Assembly: GCA_017562135.1 (NCBI GenBank)
Contig: QEYB01000388.1
Coordinates: 434,001-498,000, forward strand
Origin: Dipylidium caninum
Lineage: Eukaryota > Platyhelminthes > Cestoda > Cyclophyllidea > Dipylidiidae
Direction of reading: 5' to 3'
DNA length: 64,000 nt
Of the stretch, positions 28,746-43,000 are shown in pieces. A model generated the notes under the pieces. The model worked only from the letters and a program-made list of their open reading frames with translations, was not told the origin of the DNA and searched no databases. Position 1 is the first letter of the stretch, and every line of letters starts with the position of its first letter. A program made the position numbers and the translations under genes.

Positions 28746-31087
28746 CTGGATGCAAAGAAAAAAGGACTCAAAGTCAAAGACAGCTTATTAAACTTTTGTA
28801 TTTTGCTTAATTATAGTAAGCCTACCGTTGTAGTTTCTGCAAAATGCATCTAAATTTCTTACAGAATCTACCAAATAGATAGATTTTATCCAAACTGAAA
28901 AAGAGGGTTAGACTGTAAAGTAGAATAACATTTGGGATATGGGCAGAGATTTATCGAGATGAAAAATTCAAAATTAATTCGCTTTAGAAAAAATAAATAA
29001 TGTATTGCTGCGTACCAAAATGGGAAATTTGTGGTATAATTAGCCAGCGAGTGATTTGCCAAGTCCCCTCATAAAGTGTCGATTATGATTAAGGATATGG
29101 CGAGCTTTAATAGCAGAGCTTATTTTAAACTGCTCTGATTCAAGGTCAGTGACAACGTGAGCGCTGGGTTCAAAATAATATCTTTAAAAATTTAGCAACT
29201 TCCATAGCGTGTAGCTGTGAAAGCGGTCAATGTCGATCTGACTTTAGAAAACAGAAATAGAAACGTATTTATGAGTGCGACACACAGATATTGACTGGGA
29301 AATAACAGAACGTTTCCCATAAAGAAACGGGAGTCACCTCATTTCCTCGTGGGTCTCAGGGCTAGATCCAAGCTGCGACGACAGCTACGACTGACCTTCA
29401 ATAGAAATGCTGGTTTCTGAAAACAAGCAGTTGATTAAAGAAGTTAAGATATGTTGATCGAACAGCAATAAATGAGCATTGTGGTAGCAATTTCGCGATT
29501 TATGTAGGCGTTTATTTTTGGCATACTTAAATATGATTTGACCCATTGTGTCTTGTCAATATTTGGAGTTTTCAAAATTGAGGTATTATTCCAGCCAAGA
29601 AAACTTGGAAATTAACCATTGAGACACATCCACAGACTTAATAAACGTGTTTCCTTCCCAACTCTACTTCGCAGATCTCGGGAAAAGAGTCTTAACAATC
29701 CGTATGCGGATATCATCCTGGTTTCGTTCTTTGAGGTACCGTAACAGATTAAGTATGGACCGGAAAAGTACTGACCGCTGCACTTTTACTAAGCACCTTG
29801 TTATACCTGCAGCAAGTTGCATACTTGTATGCGCATGTCAGTTGTATGTATTGAAAGTAACCATCATCAGAAGCTATTGATAGCTGTTTCACAGTGGAAT
29901 AGGTATTCATATTACGTTACCGTGAGCCCAATTGTTTAACGAAAATAATATGCCATAATCTTACAAATAATGCTCTTCAACGAAATTCAGGCATTTTTTC
30001 GCGAACCTACTAGCATAACGGGAACGTCTGTTATATATTCTTTCACGCTTTAGTGAAATGACGTGAAAACTCCTAGGACGCAATGTGACAAGTGTCGGGA
30101 CACGCTGTCTGCTCTCACTGATCATAGGGAACTTTCGTGGCATCTCAGTTATGGTATGTAATAACTAACATAAAAAAATGGAGTGATAGTTTACTTGTTA
30201 TCATGATCTTGATGGACCAGCTATGGGAATTGGTAATCATCAAGCTTCTAGGCACTTCGTCCATTTAGCAAAATAGGTCATTTGCATTTCGTTTCGCAGC
30301 TCCATCCACCTTCATCCCGAATAAGGACCATTTTATTTAACTATCAATAAGTAAATCAGTCTACGGTAAAATCTCATATTTCAATAAATTTTTAAGCTTG
30401 AGATGAAACAGCTGTGTCTACCTGATATGCCCGTCCCTGGTAGGCATATGTTATTTTGCAGTGGTACGCGTCTTCGTATCAACGGAAATAAGTTGAATTA
30501 TCTAATAATAATTTATTATTGTCGTATCTAAGCGTAGGTCAACAGCGCGGCCCTAGGCGGCCACAGCAAATAGCAAAATGGTGTGCTGAATCAGAAGAAC
30601 TCAGGTTTGCGAACTTATATCACGACAATGTTCAGGAGAATTAGAGTCTTATTCGCACTAAACTTACGAGAGTGTTCAACTTTACCCCAAGTATTCACTA
30701 AGCCATTCGCCTTCCTCAGCAACTGAGGGGTGGAGGTTAAAAATATTCATCTGCAAGCTTACAAATTCCTCCCACTCCCGCATTCATTGTGTAGTGAATT
30801 GCTTGGGCTATCATAACTATACACTTTCGAATTCAACAGCATGCATTATGGCACCTGTGGAATTCATTTTGAGTGTATTTGGGGGCAGATTAGAAGTCCA
30901 GATGCCAATAATGGCAACAATTTAAACATCGGTAATTTCGTCGCGATGAGGAGGCTTATGCGCTGGCCCACGAAAGTGTGGGTATTAGCGCGTGCACTTG
31001 ATTGGCGCGTTGGATCACAGACCTACGCGTAAGTAGCATCAGGATGGAGGGCCTTTCATCAGCGTGAAGGCAAATCGTGCCACAGTG
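28746..31087. other. 2.3-kb spacer, MsrA 5' end and PKG promoter
   Basis: Must contain the MsrA first exon (-) and the promoter of the cGMP-dependent kinase (+). Frames at 29647-29880 and 30841-31032 (+) and 29961-30143 (-) lack motifs. Nothing else can be supported. Confidence 0.3.
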
Positions 31088-34000
31088 ATGGCGTTCGAGC
31101 CAGAGGGGCAGTCATCCACCAATCCCCACAACACCCTCACCCCCGCCTCTCTAGCCACTCCTACCTCTTCCCACAATCTCACAACACGATTCCGCAACCT
31201 AGTGGCCAATTTCGGTTCCCCCTGGAGCATGTTTAGGCGGCTACATCAACCTCATAATCCGACAGCACCTTCAACCATCCACCCGTCGAATTACACTGAA
31301 GTGAAAACGACGATGGAGTTTGACTTCTACCGACGACAATTACAAGAACGTGAGAAAGTTATTGCTGAGTTGCGAAAACAGGTGAATTTGAAGGAAAAGG
31401 AGATAGCCTATCTGGCCTCCGAATTGGACAAGTATCAGTCGGTGTTCAACCAAAAACCGCCCGTTCTTGCAATTGGCCGACCACGAGATGTCAAAACGCA
31501 CCGATTGACCAGCAAAGGTGAGGGCGATGATGGACCCAGGAAACGTGGAATTGGAATATCTGCAGAACCCCGCGCCCTCAAATTAGACGAGATGGAACAT
31601 CCGAAACGCTATCCCAAGACGGCTAAGTAATTACTATTATTGCATAATTGATGATTGCCATCATTAATTGAATTGAGTCTGGGGGCGACCTCCATGAAAC
31701 TAATTTTTTTGCTGGAATAACGCTTTCCTAAGCCGGTGGTGCCTGCCGATGACACTTCCACAGCGGACAGTTATAAATTATTGAGGAGGTTCTTGAGCCT
31801 TTGTATTCCAAGCGTCGAGGTACCTTGATTGTGAACTACCTCTGAAATGTGATTTTATGCTCCGGAGGCTTAAAGGCAGTCAGACAGTCAGGCAGGCAGC
31901 GACAATCTCACGATGCGCGTCTGCCGCATTTAAACCGAATTTTGTTCCACCAATGGACCGAATCACAAAAACTTCAAAGTTTGGAGAAATTGAAGGTAAA
32001 CTACGAGAACGCTTACAACACAAATGGACGGGAATCCGACAGTCTACACACTGAAGGAACCAATTGCGGCACCCGGGCCTGCTCTTTCACAAATCTCCCT
32101 ATTTTGGGGGTAATAAGGGTAGAAGTGGCCTTTTGCATGTTTTACCGGAAGTTCACATGCAGGATGGAAATATATAAACCCGCTAAAGTCGTTAGGGTTG
32201 GAATAACTCGGCGTAAATAAACCCAAATACTTAAAGAGCAATCAGACAGACTTTTTTCCGCCTTACCAAATGCAAGTAAAATCTCCGTCAGTTGGTCTCC
32301 TTTTCTCAAAACACTGAAAGAGTGGATTCAAAGTGGTTGACTTAAACACGGCGGTTAGTGTAACACCAACGCGAGGGACCTCGTCTTCTTCCATTGTTTT
32401 GCATTCAAGAGCAGTCCCCGAGAGCCCTTAGATGCCTTAAGTCATTCGCTTTCCCTCATTCCAAGGCAATTACTTTGCGCTCTAACTCGTCTCTCCCCTG
32501 ATAGGCCATACATTTACTCAAGGTGCCACTTTGCCCTGAGGTAAAGGCGTCGACACGAATTCGCCTTCTTCTCCTAGTCGCCAGTACATTTGTCCACCAA
32601 TTCTACTTGCTACTTTGATTCCTCGGGAAAGAGAAAACACTATTATCTCTTGGTATGCCGCAGACCTTTACACGTTCATTCCTTGAACCCTCGATTCCAT
32701 TTTAGGAGAAAGAGCATATAACCACAAATTTTTGGCTCTTTACGCATCTCGCAGTTCAGTGTGTAACATTGACATTCTGTTTCAATTATCCTCCGCCTCC
32801 ATCTGATTATGATCTAAGTAAACAGCGGCTTAGCCAGACGGACGTCAGGTCGACTAATAAATTACGCTCACATTGTTTGCTGAAGCCGTGACAAAGCAGA
32901 GTGTAGCCGGTTGGGTTACTGTGTTATGCTCTGTATACTCCACTGTAGGACGAGGGTCAGGCTCCGCCTACTACTTAAGTGGCCTTCATGACCCCAACAA
33001 AGTGCTAACCTCCACTCTGAAGTACTTTACACATTCAACTGCAGTTTGGGTGAAGCTTGTACTAGTCGTAAAGGCACTTTCAACAATCGTTTACACACCC
33101 TGTGCTGGCGACTCTTGTTATTTCCACCACTTCCCGCTCGCTCCGGGTTGGGTTTCGTCTAGCTACCGCTATGGACGTGGGACAACTGTCAATGCGACTT
33201 GTTTCCACGGAATGAGGTGGGTGGTGGCAGACACCTTCATTTCGGATCCTCTTTTTGCCTCTAAATATTCCCCGTGGAGTAATTTGTTATCTCGAACCCC
33301 TCTTCTCTCTCGCTACAATAATTTAAGTCGCCTGCTTTTATCCATTGTCAAAATATTCCGAATTGTAAGGAGTGGAAGTTGCTAAACCAAACTCTGTTAC
33401 TCAGATTTGTCGTGGTCATCGTACCATCCCAATTTCGTTTTCACCACTTCCCTTCTCTCCCGTTCTCCCTCTCTCTCTCTCTCCCATTTTCGCTTCCTGG
33501 TTTGCCTGAAGTAATGGCCTCCCCGGTTGTGGATGGTGTACTGAGCTTTGGCGGCAGCATAAATGCACGATGAAGAAGCCTGGTAGCATTTGCTTCTCGT
33601 CGACACCCATTGCCGCACCACGTAGAAGAGAGAGAGAGGGAGAGCATAGGGCCGGACTTCCTTCATGCCTTCTAGCTTTTAATAGTTTTTGAAGATTTAT
33701 CACCCCGTTACAAGGGGCAGTCGGTTACACTCTTTGTTTATTGCATGAAGGGACTCCGTGTGTGTGCGTGTGTGCGTGCGTGCGCTTGTGTGTGAGGCTA
33801 ATTGTAAGTTAAGCGAAAGTGAGATTGGCCCCTCTATTGTCCTTACTTCAGGACCCGAGAGACGTTGAATCAGGCGATTCTCGAGAACGACTTCATGAGG
33901 AATTTGGACACGTCCCAGGTAGTTGAGATTGTCGAGTGCATGTACTCCGTCAATTTTGCCTCTGGCAACACCATTATCCGCGAAGGTGAACTTGGTTCCG

Positions 34001-37000
34001 TGGTCTACGTCATGGAAGGTGAGTACCAAAAAAACGTTGCGTTCGTGTATCCGCTAGATGTGTTTGAAAGCTAGTTAGAGGGACAAATTTTGCCGATGGT
34101 AAGGGTAAAACTTTTCTAAGTGAACAAAGATGAAAAAAAATATGATCGCAAATGATGTCCATAGAGATTCCACTCGTTAGTACTCTCTCCACACTTTATG
34201 ACCACTTCGGAAAGTTCTCTCCTATTCACGAATGTCTTGTACTCTCACATTCAATGTCTTATCGCCGAGAACAGCGCTACTTTGTCGGTTTTCGTCGATA
34301 TTTGAATATTCTTCTTCTTGGTGGTGGAGAGAGTGTAATTGTGGGGTGGAAAGGGCAGAGATAAATTTTAATTCAGCCTTAAATTGTCCCACAGTCTTAT
34401 TTGAGCGAAAATATATCCCATCCTCACTGCTTTTGCGTCATCTATTTTTAACACGATGGTGAGGGCAATCATCAGCCGGCACAAGCTTAGAGGATAGAGA
34501 CGCTAAGAAGGCCACTAAAATCTTCCAAACGATGGTAACTGTATACAGGTTTTCGTTTGGAAATACTTTAATTTCCATTTCTGCTCACTTTTTGACGCCT
34601 ATATCGTCTTTACACTGATACAAACTTGTGATGTAAATTTGAATTTGTAGATTCACCACCGATCCAATTAGAAAATGATATAAACGTGCAGAAGTAGCCA
34701 CATTATAAGGAAAAATGTCTTTTAAATGCGCAAAGTGGGATTATTGACTTTCAGGGCGGTTTTTTTGCCCTATGGAACCCCGAACGAGTTGATTTACAGA
34801 AGTCATTTAAACTTACATAAGCATGTGTTGTTACTTTGGATTTCAAGTTCACTGTTGAAACAGCTTCTGGTGATACGTGGGCGGAGAGATTTCCCAGTCT
34901 CCCCGATTTGACACGTTTAAATGATGTTAAACGCAGAAGGAAGACAGAGCATCGCCAAGGGATTTCTTTGATTTTACCCATTCACTGTTAATTAGGAGGT
35001 CTCTCTACGAAATCTCCGGCCCTTCTTTCCAAAAGCAGGACACTGATGGGCACTTGAACGAAATGCAGCAGTCCTTACAGAAAATATTTTTGCCATATGT
35101 CGTCTTTTCTGTTAACAGCCAGATGTCATATTCTCCAGCGAATGTAAACACTGACATTTGCTGTAAATATCACTTAAATTACCAAGACAACAGACAGAAA
35201 TGTAAATTCCATCGCACATCTAGAAGGTATTGAGCCCCTAGTGAGGATTGTTGAAGCACGCCGAACGGGTGACAGTGTGAAGTTTGATGATAAAGCTTAC
35301 ATTATATATAGTGCGTTTCGATATTTATGCTCATCTTGGAGACCTGAGATTATCAAAGTCCACCTTCTCCTCCTCCTGCTCCTCCTACTGCTTGTCCTCC
35401 TCCTCAATCTCGATCGTTTTAGGAGGAGAATTTGTCTCTCCCAACGCCTGGTTCATAATGGCCTGATAGACTTTTCCATCTGATATTTCGTAGCGGTATT
35501 CCATCTGTCGGAAGCCCTTCTTCCTGTTTCCACATGTCATGCCAGCGTCTGTCCGAACTTTGGCCCAAACCGAAGTACTTCGCGCCCCATTTGTATGAGG
35601 TGATCCAGTACGATGAGGCTAAGCAAGCTTTTCGTCCGAGGGTGGACGGGATGGTGGAGTTAGGGGAACCCGACAAAATGACCTATTCTTCCGTCGAGGA
35701 CATCACATGGCTGAATGGGTGGGCCAGGGAGCAGTGAGTTGGCACCCAACGGTCTTGCGATTAGAGGTAGGAAGGCATAAAGCAATCACTCACTTGTGTC
35801 ACCAGTAGTTGCGGTGGTGGTGGTGGTGGTTCAAACATCTCTACAGGTAGCTTTTACAAGGTGTGGAGCTCGGAGGAAAATGCTCTATCGCCCAGGCCAC
35901 TGAAAAGCGTCAACTCCTGCTGGGCGTCTGAACTACCAGAGGACACTAGAGTATATTCTGTACTTTTTCGACAATTCATACACTCTTGTTCGTACGTGGA
36001 TTGCATTTTTGGACGCTTTAAAGCCGATTTGTTGAACTGGTGGGGAAAAGTTGAGAAATTCTCGCCCCATCTACGCGGGTAAATGAGTATGCAGAGGTCC
36101 GATGTGCATAAGAGGATATTTTACCTCGATTATTTACGAAAATTTTGCAGGCCCTCGATTTATGTTCCACCGACAACAAGGTTGGAAGTATACGCGAGGG
36201 GCTTTCTATCGAGGCTTTCTATCGAGACCCGCGGTTCTTATCGTGCCATCTCAAAATGACCATCCAATTAATTAAATAGGGATATTTGCATTTTTAATGT
36301 TAGTTTATCTCTATCGGATGACTGTCGTAGCGAATTTTAACCGCTGTTTTAGGCGAAATGTTAGGCCGTACTGTAATTTCGCGTCTAACGTCTGTTATTT
36401 AGTGTTTTCCCTCCTCTCGTCTACCCGCCTCTCCCGTAAATACCATCTTTTATAGCGAATTTCGCGAGATTCAGCGAATTTCCGTCTAGTCTAAGTTAAA
36501 TCCATCCGAGTCCCGTTTGCATTTTTCCTGCCCACCTGATAATACTAATTCTGTCGAGATTTTTTACCAGTAGGTAGAAGTTATCTTTGTTAATATTAAC
36601 CTCTGAGGATTAGCCACGCCTCTCCCTCGCCCAACTCGTCCTCCATGCCGATCTTAGTCTACTAGGTAGTTGCATGTAAAGCTGATTTCGTTAATCAAAT
36701 CCCATCCAAATGCTAATTTCATTGTCCCCCTTGTTAACACAGTCGTCACCGAGATGTAGAGCATACAACTCCAAAGTAGCGGAAATCAGACATTTTGGAG
36801 AAGTTGCTTGAGTTTTACCGCCCATTACCGAAAGGTGGACGTACTCGAAAATGCGAAATTGTATGGGGTTAATGAAATAGCATGGACACGTGTCTTGTCC
36901 AAATAAAATTTTGCAGTAGGACTGTCTGAGGCCGTGCAGTCAAGGCAAATGTCAACCATTTCCAGTCCACAGCTGTCATTGGCCTCCATTTCGTCAACTC

Positions 37001-40000
37001 GCAGACAAGTTGTTCCACTTTCCCTTCTAACATTCACCCTGGGCTGATAAGCTGGACGGATGGTGTAGAGGAGGACTGCTTACAAACTTCCTACCTTCGT
37101 TTCATTTGCCGGGGCTGTCCTTCTTTCTTTTCCCCTGTCCCCCTTACCTCGTCTTTATCACTTTATCAGAAGGCATTCGCAAGAAGGGAAGGAAAAGTGT
37201 TACTGTCCGTAGAGAGTATCAATCGACGAGCTGGTAGCTGAAGCATTCAGCACTAAATGGAACGGCTGTACATCAGCCATTTTGCCCATTTACCGGTAGT
37301 AAATGGAAGTCCTTTCATGGCACACAATGAATGTCCCCTCCATTACACGGATGGATACAATTTTTACTGGTATAAAAGTGGTAATTTGTCTCCTTTCACG
37401 AAGCTCCTTTTGGTACTTTGGCATCTATCACCTAAAATAAGAACACTCTAACCCGAGGTGGTTTCCACAACTGGTTCCTTTCGAAGAAGGTTGTCCGCGT
37501 CCTTATTGCATGAATATCCTGAATTTCCACCCAGCCTCCGCCCCCACCTACCCCACGGTTGTCCTGCCAAAGTAAGTTTGGTTATTCAGGTTACCGGGCG
37601 ATTAATGTCCACGATAAACTTAATGCTCGAACCTGAAGGTTCTCCCCTACGGCGCGGCTATTAGCTCAGTTACTGTTCTATGTAATAATTCAACTAAACA
37701 AAGGACTAAAAATTCACACACGCTTCGCAGTCCCTTCAATCGCTATACCTCTGAAGCCCTAAGCTCATTAACCCTACAATCTCCATTATCTAAGGAAGTA
37801 TTCGGTCGGGAGAAGGATTTTAACCGGTCCCTTTTGCTTTGAGCTAATGTATTCGAAGGTCATGGAATCATGTGAGACTTAGGCACCTGATTCGTTTCAT
37901 TGGCAGAAAAACCTCACCGTCTTTCCTCATCCTTTAGAGGGGATGATAGAGGTCAGTCGAGAGGACAACCAACTTCGGATAATCTCCCATCCATCGGTGT
38001 TTGGAGAGTTGGCAATCCTCTACAATTGCATGAGAACAGCCACCGTAAGGGGTAAATACAGCATATTCTCCTGCCCGAGTGATTACCAAACTGATTCTGC
38101 CAAGTCCTCCACTTCACCGAATACACCGCCATCGTCACCACTTCCACCTTTCTCGGGTTCACTTATTTGACAGTGAATTTCATTTTTTTTGTCTTTCGTA
38201 GCCCTCACTCCGTGCTCCCTCTGGGCCATTGACCGGAAATCCTTCCAGGCTATTATGATGAAGACGGGCATTCTGAAGCATCAGAGATACTTGGAATTCC
38301 TCAAGAGGTAGACTATTTCCCATGCCTGTACTAGTCTTCCCAAGCTCTGAGACATTTCACTGCTTCGTGAGGCTGATGGAAACAGAGTTTGTGGATGGCT
38401 TTGTACATTCACTGTCAGATTCTTCCTCCGTTCCGCCTCGGTTTATTCTACTTCAAGCCACGTAACTCGTGCATCGTCAAAGCGGCCAGCCTGAAAATAC
38501 ACAGGTTTGCTTGTTTACGGGACAGAGAGGAGGATGTTTATCATTGTGGCTCCACTCCAGCCATTTATTCCTGTGTCTCAGAATCCTAGTTCTGACAAAA
38601 AAAAAATACTTTAAACACTGTGAGAAACTAACTGGGGGACGGAGGAGATCGTGTGAAACGCCGAGACATCCCGACTGAACGCTTTTATGATTGAAGTAAC
38701 CTAATCGAGACAGGCCTCTAGAAGTGCGTCCGTCTCAAAAGGTCACAAATGATGCAGGTCTAAGCCTTTACCAGGCACAACTCGGTTATCCTTTGTGTGT
38801 ACATCACTTGGTGCAGACCTTCGTGTGTTCCGAGTTATTCGGACTCTCAAACAAAGAAAGTTAACGCAATCACAGCTGTAAGGTGAGCACTTTGACGTGG
38901 CGTAGACGAAGAAAGGTCAGTTAGGGTGGAGGTCACATTGAGAATGGGGAGAGGGGGGGACGATGTGAGGTTGTCCGCTAGTTCATTTGGTGCCTTCCAC
39001 CTAAACAGCCTTCTATTTGACCGTACACTTCCTAAGGTCACAGAATAGTTTGTGAGAGAGGGGTGGGCGGGGAGATGTTCAAGTATTTACGTCAAGATGA
39101 CCGTTCCTGAAGTCCTCCCATGGCCCCAGCAGTAAAGGAGGGGTGTAAACCGACTAATTTGGATGTAAAATTGCCATTTGACCTTGGTCTGCCTGCATAA
39201 AGGCACACAAATGCGACGAAAAGGCGGACGAATGGGGGTTACAAACACCAGAACTGTGGTGATCAACGCAGTGTCAAACTTCGAAATTTCTTGGCAATGT
39301 TTCTTCGAGGCTCCACTCCTCTACTCTAAAGCACTTAACAGTAAACAATGCGAGACTTAGCGACGCGGTTACATAATCAGAAGACAATTTTGAATTCATT
39401 CAGACGCATTGTTATTTCCACTTCCAGTGTACCAACATTTTCTTTTCTGGCGCCGGAAACACTGGGGAAATTTGCGGATCTCTTGGAGGAGGTGCACTAC
39501 GAGCCCGGTGAGTATGTGATTCGACAAGGAGCGAGAGGCGACACCTTCTACATTATCGCCTCGGGACAAGTACAAGTAACGCAGAATACAGGTTCTCCGC
39601 TGGAGACATCGTCCGACTTGACCTACCTACCCGAGAAAGGAGAAGGAGACCTTCGTTCGACTAATGGGCCGTGGAGAGTGGTTTGGCGAGAAGGCCTTGA
39701 AAAAGTGCTTTCCTTTAAATGTTGTCATCCTAATTCTCTCATTCAATCTTATCTGCGCCTTCCATCAGCCGTGCTAGGCGTTTTGGTTACAATGGTGATT
39801 TTCGTCTGTATGTACGGATGACTAAAGCTCTAAAATCGTCTCACTGGCTTAGTTGAACCCCCGCGTTGAAGTATGCGGATGGTGGACCGGACGGGAGGAG
39901 TGAATGCAGAAATAGTCCACGGCGAATTGAATAGCTCATGATAGACTAAAATTGATCGTGTCTTTCACCGAGAGAGGCTGCCAGTACATCGAGCAGTCCA

Positions 40001-43000
40001 CACCACTCCTCTCCTGTGCATTTATTCGAAATAACTACTTTAAAACGAAACTGTGGTTTAAGGAGTACAAAGAAATTAACCACAAAACTAGGAGTAGGCT
40101 AAAAAATAGTAGAGGTATTCATAAACACACACACACAGGAAATCCTATCGCAAAACCTTGAACTTCTTGCCCACCTTTGGCAAACATCTTATCACGAGGC
40201 AGATCGACCCTTAAACCTGGCAACGCATATTGAACCCCGTCGCCATCGTCTAATCAGAGCTACCGTTTGCCTCCAGCGAAGATGTTCGGACAGCCAACAT
40301 AATCGCCGCCTTCCCGAATGGCGTGGACTGTCTGGTGTTGGACAGGGAGTAAGTCGACGTCATTTAGGCCATCCCAATGGGGAGTGAGGAAAACGGCAAA
40401 GAAAACAGACAAAGGCATAAAGAGAGAGAAAAAATGAAATTTTAATGAGATTAATCAAAATAATGGGCATAAGCACGTGAATATCCACATTTCGGGAGTA
40501 GCACTTAAACCAATTTAGATAAGCAGTTTAGATAAAGCATGTAAGGACAATTTTGGTGATGAAGGAAGAGGAGAACATAGCCAGCAAATAAGGACAGATA
40601 GAGAGGATGGAAATGACTAAATTCACCCTTTTACTTGCGGCCCCACCGAGTCTGGCAGGGGGCCTGAGCCCTCGAAGGCATGCTTTTGAGGGAAAGTTTT
40701 AAACTCCCCTTTCTTATTTCGCAGATCTTACGGCCTACTGGTCAATGATGTGGGCTCCTTGGACAGACACTATCCCGATGAGGATGTACACACACATCAC
40801 GTGTAACTCTACCGTCATTTATCTCTAGTTTATTCATGTTTGTTTGGCGATGTGAAAATTCACTTCGAGTGTAATGACAATTGTGAATTTGTATATCCGT
40901 GGTAGAAGTAAGTGGTCTCTTCGTCTCGTTTTAATTCAAACTGAGGTAACGAAAGAGGGTATTAGAAGGCTGAAATACTTTACGAAATCCGCATTTCCAT
41001 CGCCTTCACTGTCTGGAGGCTAACTTTTGGGACAAGGGAATGATGTGGTCTTCTTTTTAGGACTGAGAAGTTCCAACTGCTGGAGGTAAAGAATATGAGC
41101 CTGCAGGACCTCAGTGTTATTGCCACACTGGGTGTAGGTGGATTTGGAAGAGTCGAACTTGTAAGTCCATTTACGAAATAATTCAGCTTTATACATACCG
41201 CTCAACATACTACTTTTACGCTTTTAAGTAACACCCATAATCAAAGCAATTCGGGGAGGAATCAGTAGATTCATCTAAAATTAACTTCCCTTAACACGAG
41301 TTTGAAATGAATTTTCACCTAGGTTTATGAGACCGTGGAAAATGTTTTATTAATCAAAATTTGAAGGGGATTTGACACATCTCCGTAGTTAATGAAGGTT
41401 GACGTTAACAGGTCCCTAAATGTCGTTCCTTACATCCTGGCATACTGGTGACTTCCTAAGCAATACCAAATTATTATTTACTAGTTGAGGGAACGCTCAA
41501 CCCCCATATTTCACCTTTTGCGCTACTATTGTCCCTTCATGTTCTTTGAAAGGTCAAAGTTGGAAAGAACACAAGCCGTACGTTCGCCTTAAAGAAGTTG
41601 AAAAAGCACTATATCGTTTTGACCAAACAAGAGGAGCACGTAATGAATGAGCGCACTATCCTTATGTCCTGCCACTCCGACTTCATCGTTCGGTAGTGCT
41701 TGTGTTTTACTAGCTCTTATTTACTCCCTCCCTCTCTATGCTAATTTACTTTAAAATATTCTATTTTACTCCACGCTACTTCAAGCCTTTCTCCTGTATT
41801 CCACTCGCTTTTTGTGATTTCGTCTTGCCTTCTCTAGTCTACCGCACCTCAATCGGCTTTACTCCTCATTATGTCGGTTGCTTTTATAAATTTTCATGAG
41901 GCCATTCTTATAGGAGACTGAATATTTTAGGCTTTATCGAACTTTTCGAGACCGAAAGTACCTCTACCTCCTGATGGAAGCTTGTCTGGGAGGCGAAGTG
42001 TGGACTCTACTCAGGAATTGGTAGGTTCGGGGGAGGAGATGGTATGAGAAGTGAAACAATCACATGTTCGCTGAACTACGCATGGCTAGTGGACAGTTGA
42101 CAACAGGGCAGCTCAAGGCATTTCTCAAGTGACATGGACACCCGGACTAGTTCTTTCCATCTGTTCGCAGAAGATGACTTCTTTTGGCCACTTTATACCA
42201 CACCACGGTCATAGACATTCAAATTGAAACACAGTACCGATATGAAACGAATAAGCACGTGTGGAGTTGATCCGTAAAAGTAAGGAGAACCAAAAATGGA
42301 ATCTTGAGTAGATCGTTTTATTAATCGACCTTGACGTCCCCCCTCCTTGGATGTACATGTCGAATCTCGCTGAGGAAGCTAAAGTTGAGTTACAACCTCG
42401 AAGAAGCTCTCGCACGTCCTCAATTCACCGATACTTTGACACGAGCCCGACTGCCTTGTCTTACAATGGTGTATAATCGGGAAGGGAGGAAATTAAACCT
42501 CTCTTCCTGTGTCCATTTAGACCTTTGGAGTGGAAAGAGGGGTATCTTCCTACCTTCACTTACCTTCACATCTTTCTAGTCTCTTCTTCCCGGAGGCCAA
42601 CACCCAATTCTACGTTGCCTGTGTCGTGGAGGCGTTGACATACCTGCATTCTCGGGGTATCGTCTACCGTGATCTGAAACCTGAAAATTTAGTCCTCGAC
42701 CAATATGGGTACTGTAAAATGGTGAGATATGTTTTATCCACCTCATGGCATCTTTTCCCCAATTAATCGCTACATATCACTTTGAACAGGCAAAGAGGTT
42801 AGAATTGACTTTTGAATTGTCGCCAAGTTTCTCTCCTTTCCCTCTCCTTTGGTACAGACGGACTTTGGGTTCGCCAAGAAGATTGGCTTCGGACGAAAAA
42901 CGTGGACTTTTTGCGGCACTCCGGAATACGTTGCTCCGGAGATCATCCTTAACAAAGGCCATGATATTACGGCGGATGCGTGGTCCTTGGGAATCCTAAT

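Larger units (their letters stand above)
31627..33851. other. First PKG intron, with an unexplained 170-codon frame
   Basis: GT-AG intron of 2.2 kb (donor GTAATT, acceptor TACTTCAG). It contains an open frame at 32873-33385 (+) of 170 codons, hydrophobic and without known motifs, plus CT, AG and TG repeats near its 3' end. Probably non-coding. Confidence 0.35.

Noticed and set aside
32873..33385. Mobile-element coding frame
   Set aside because: No reverse transcriptase, transposase or terminal repeat signature could be read; kept only as a low-interest finding.
35534..36082. Possible exons in the second PKG intron
   Set aside because: Exons 34018 and 37938 join in phase and give the conserved cNMP site A, with no room for an insert.
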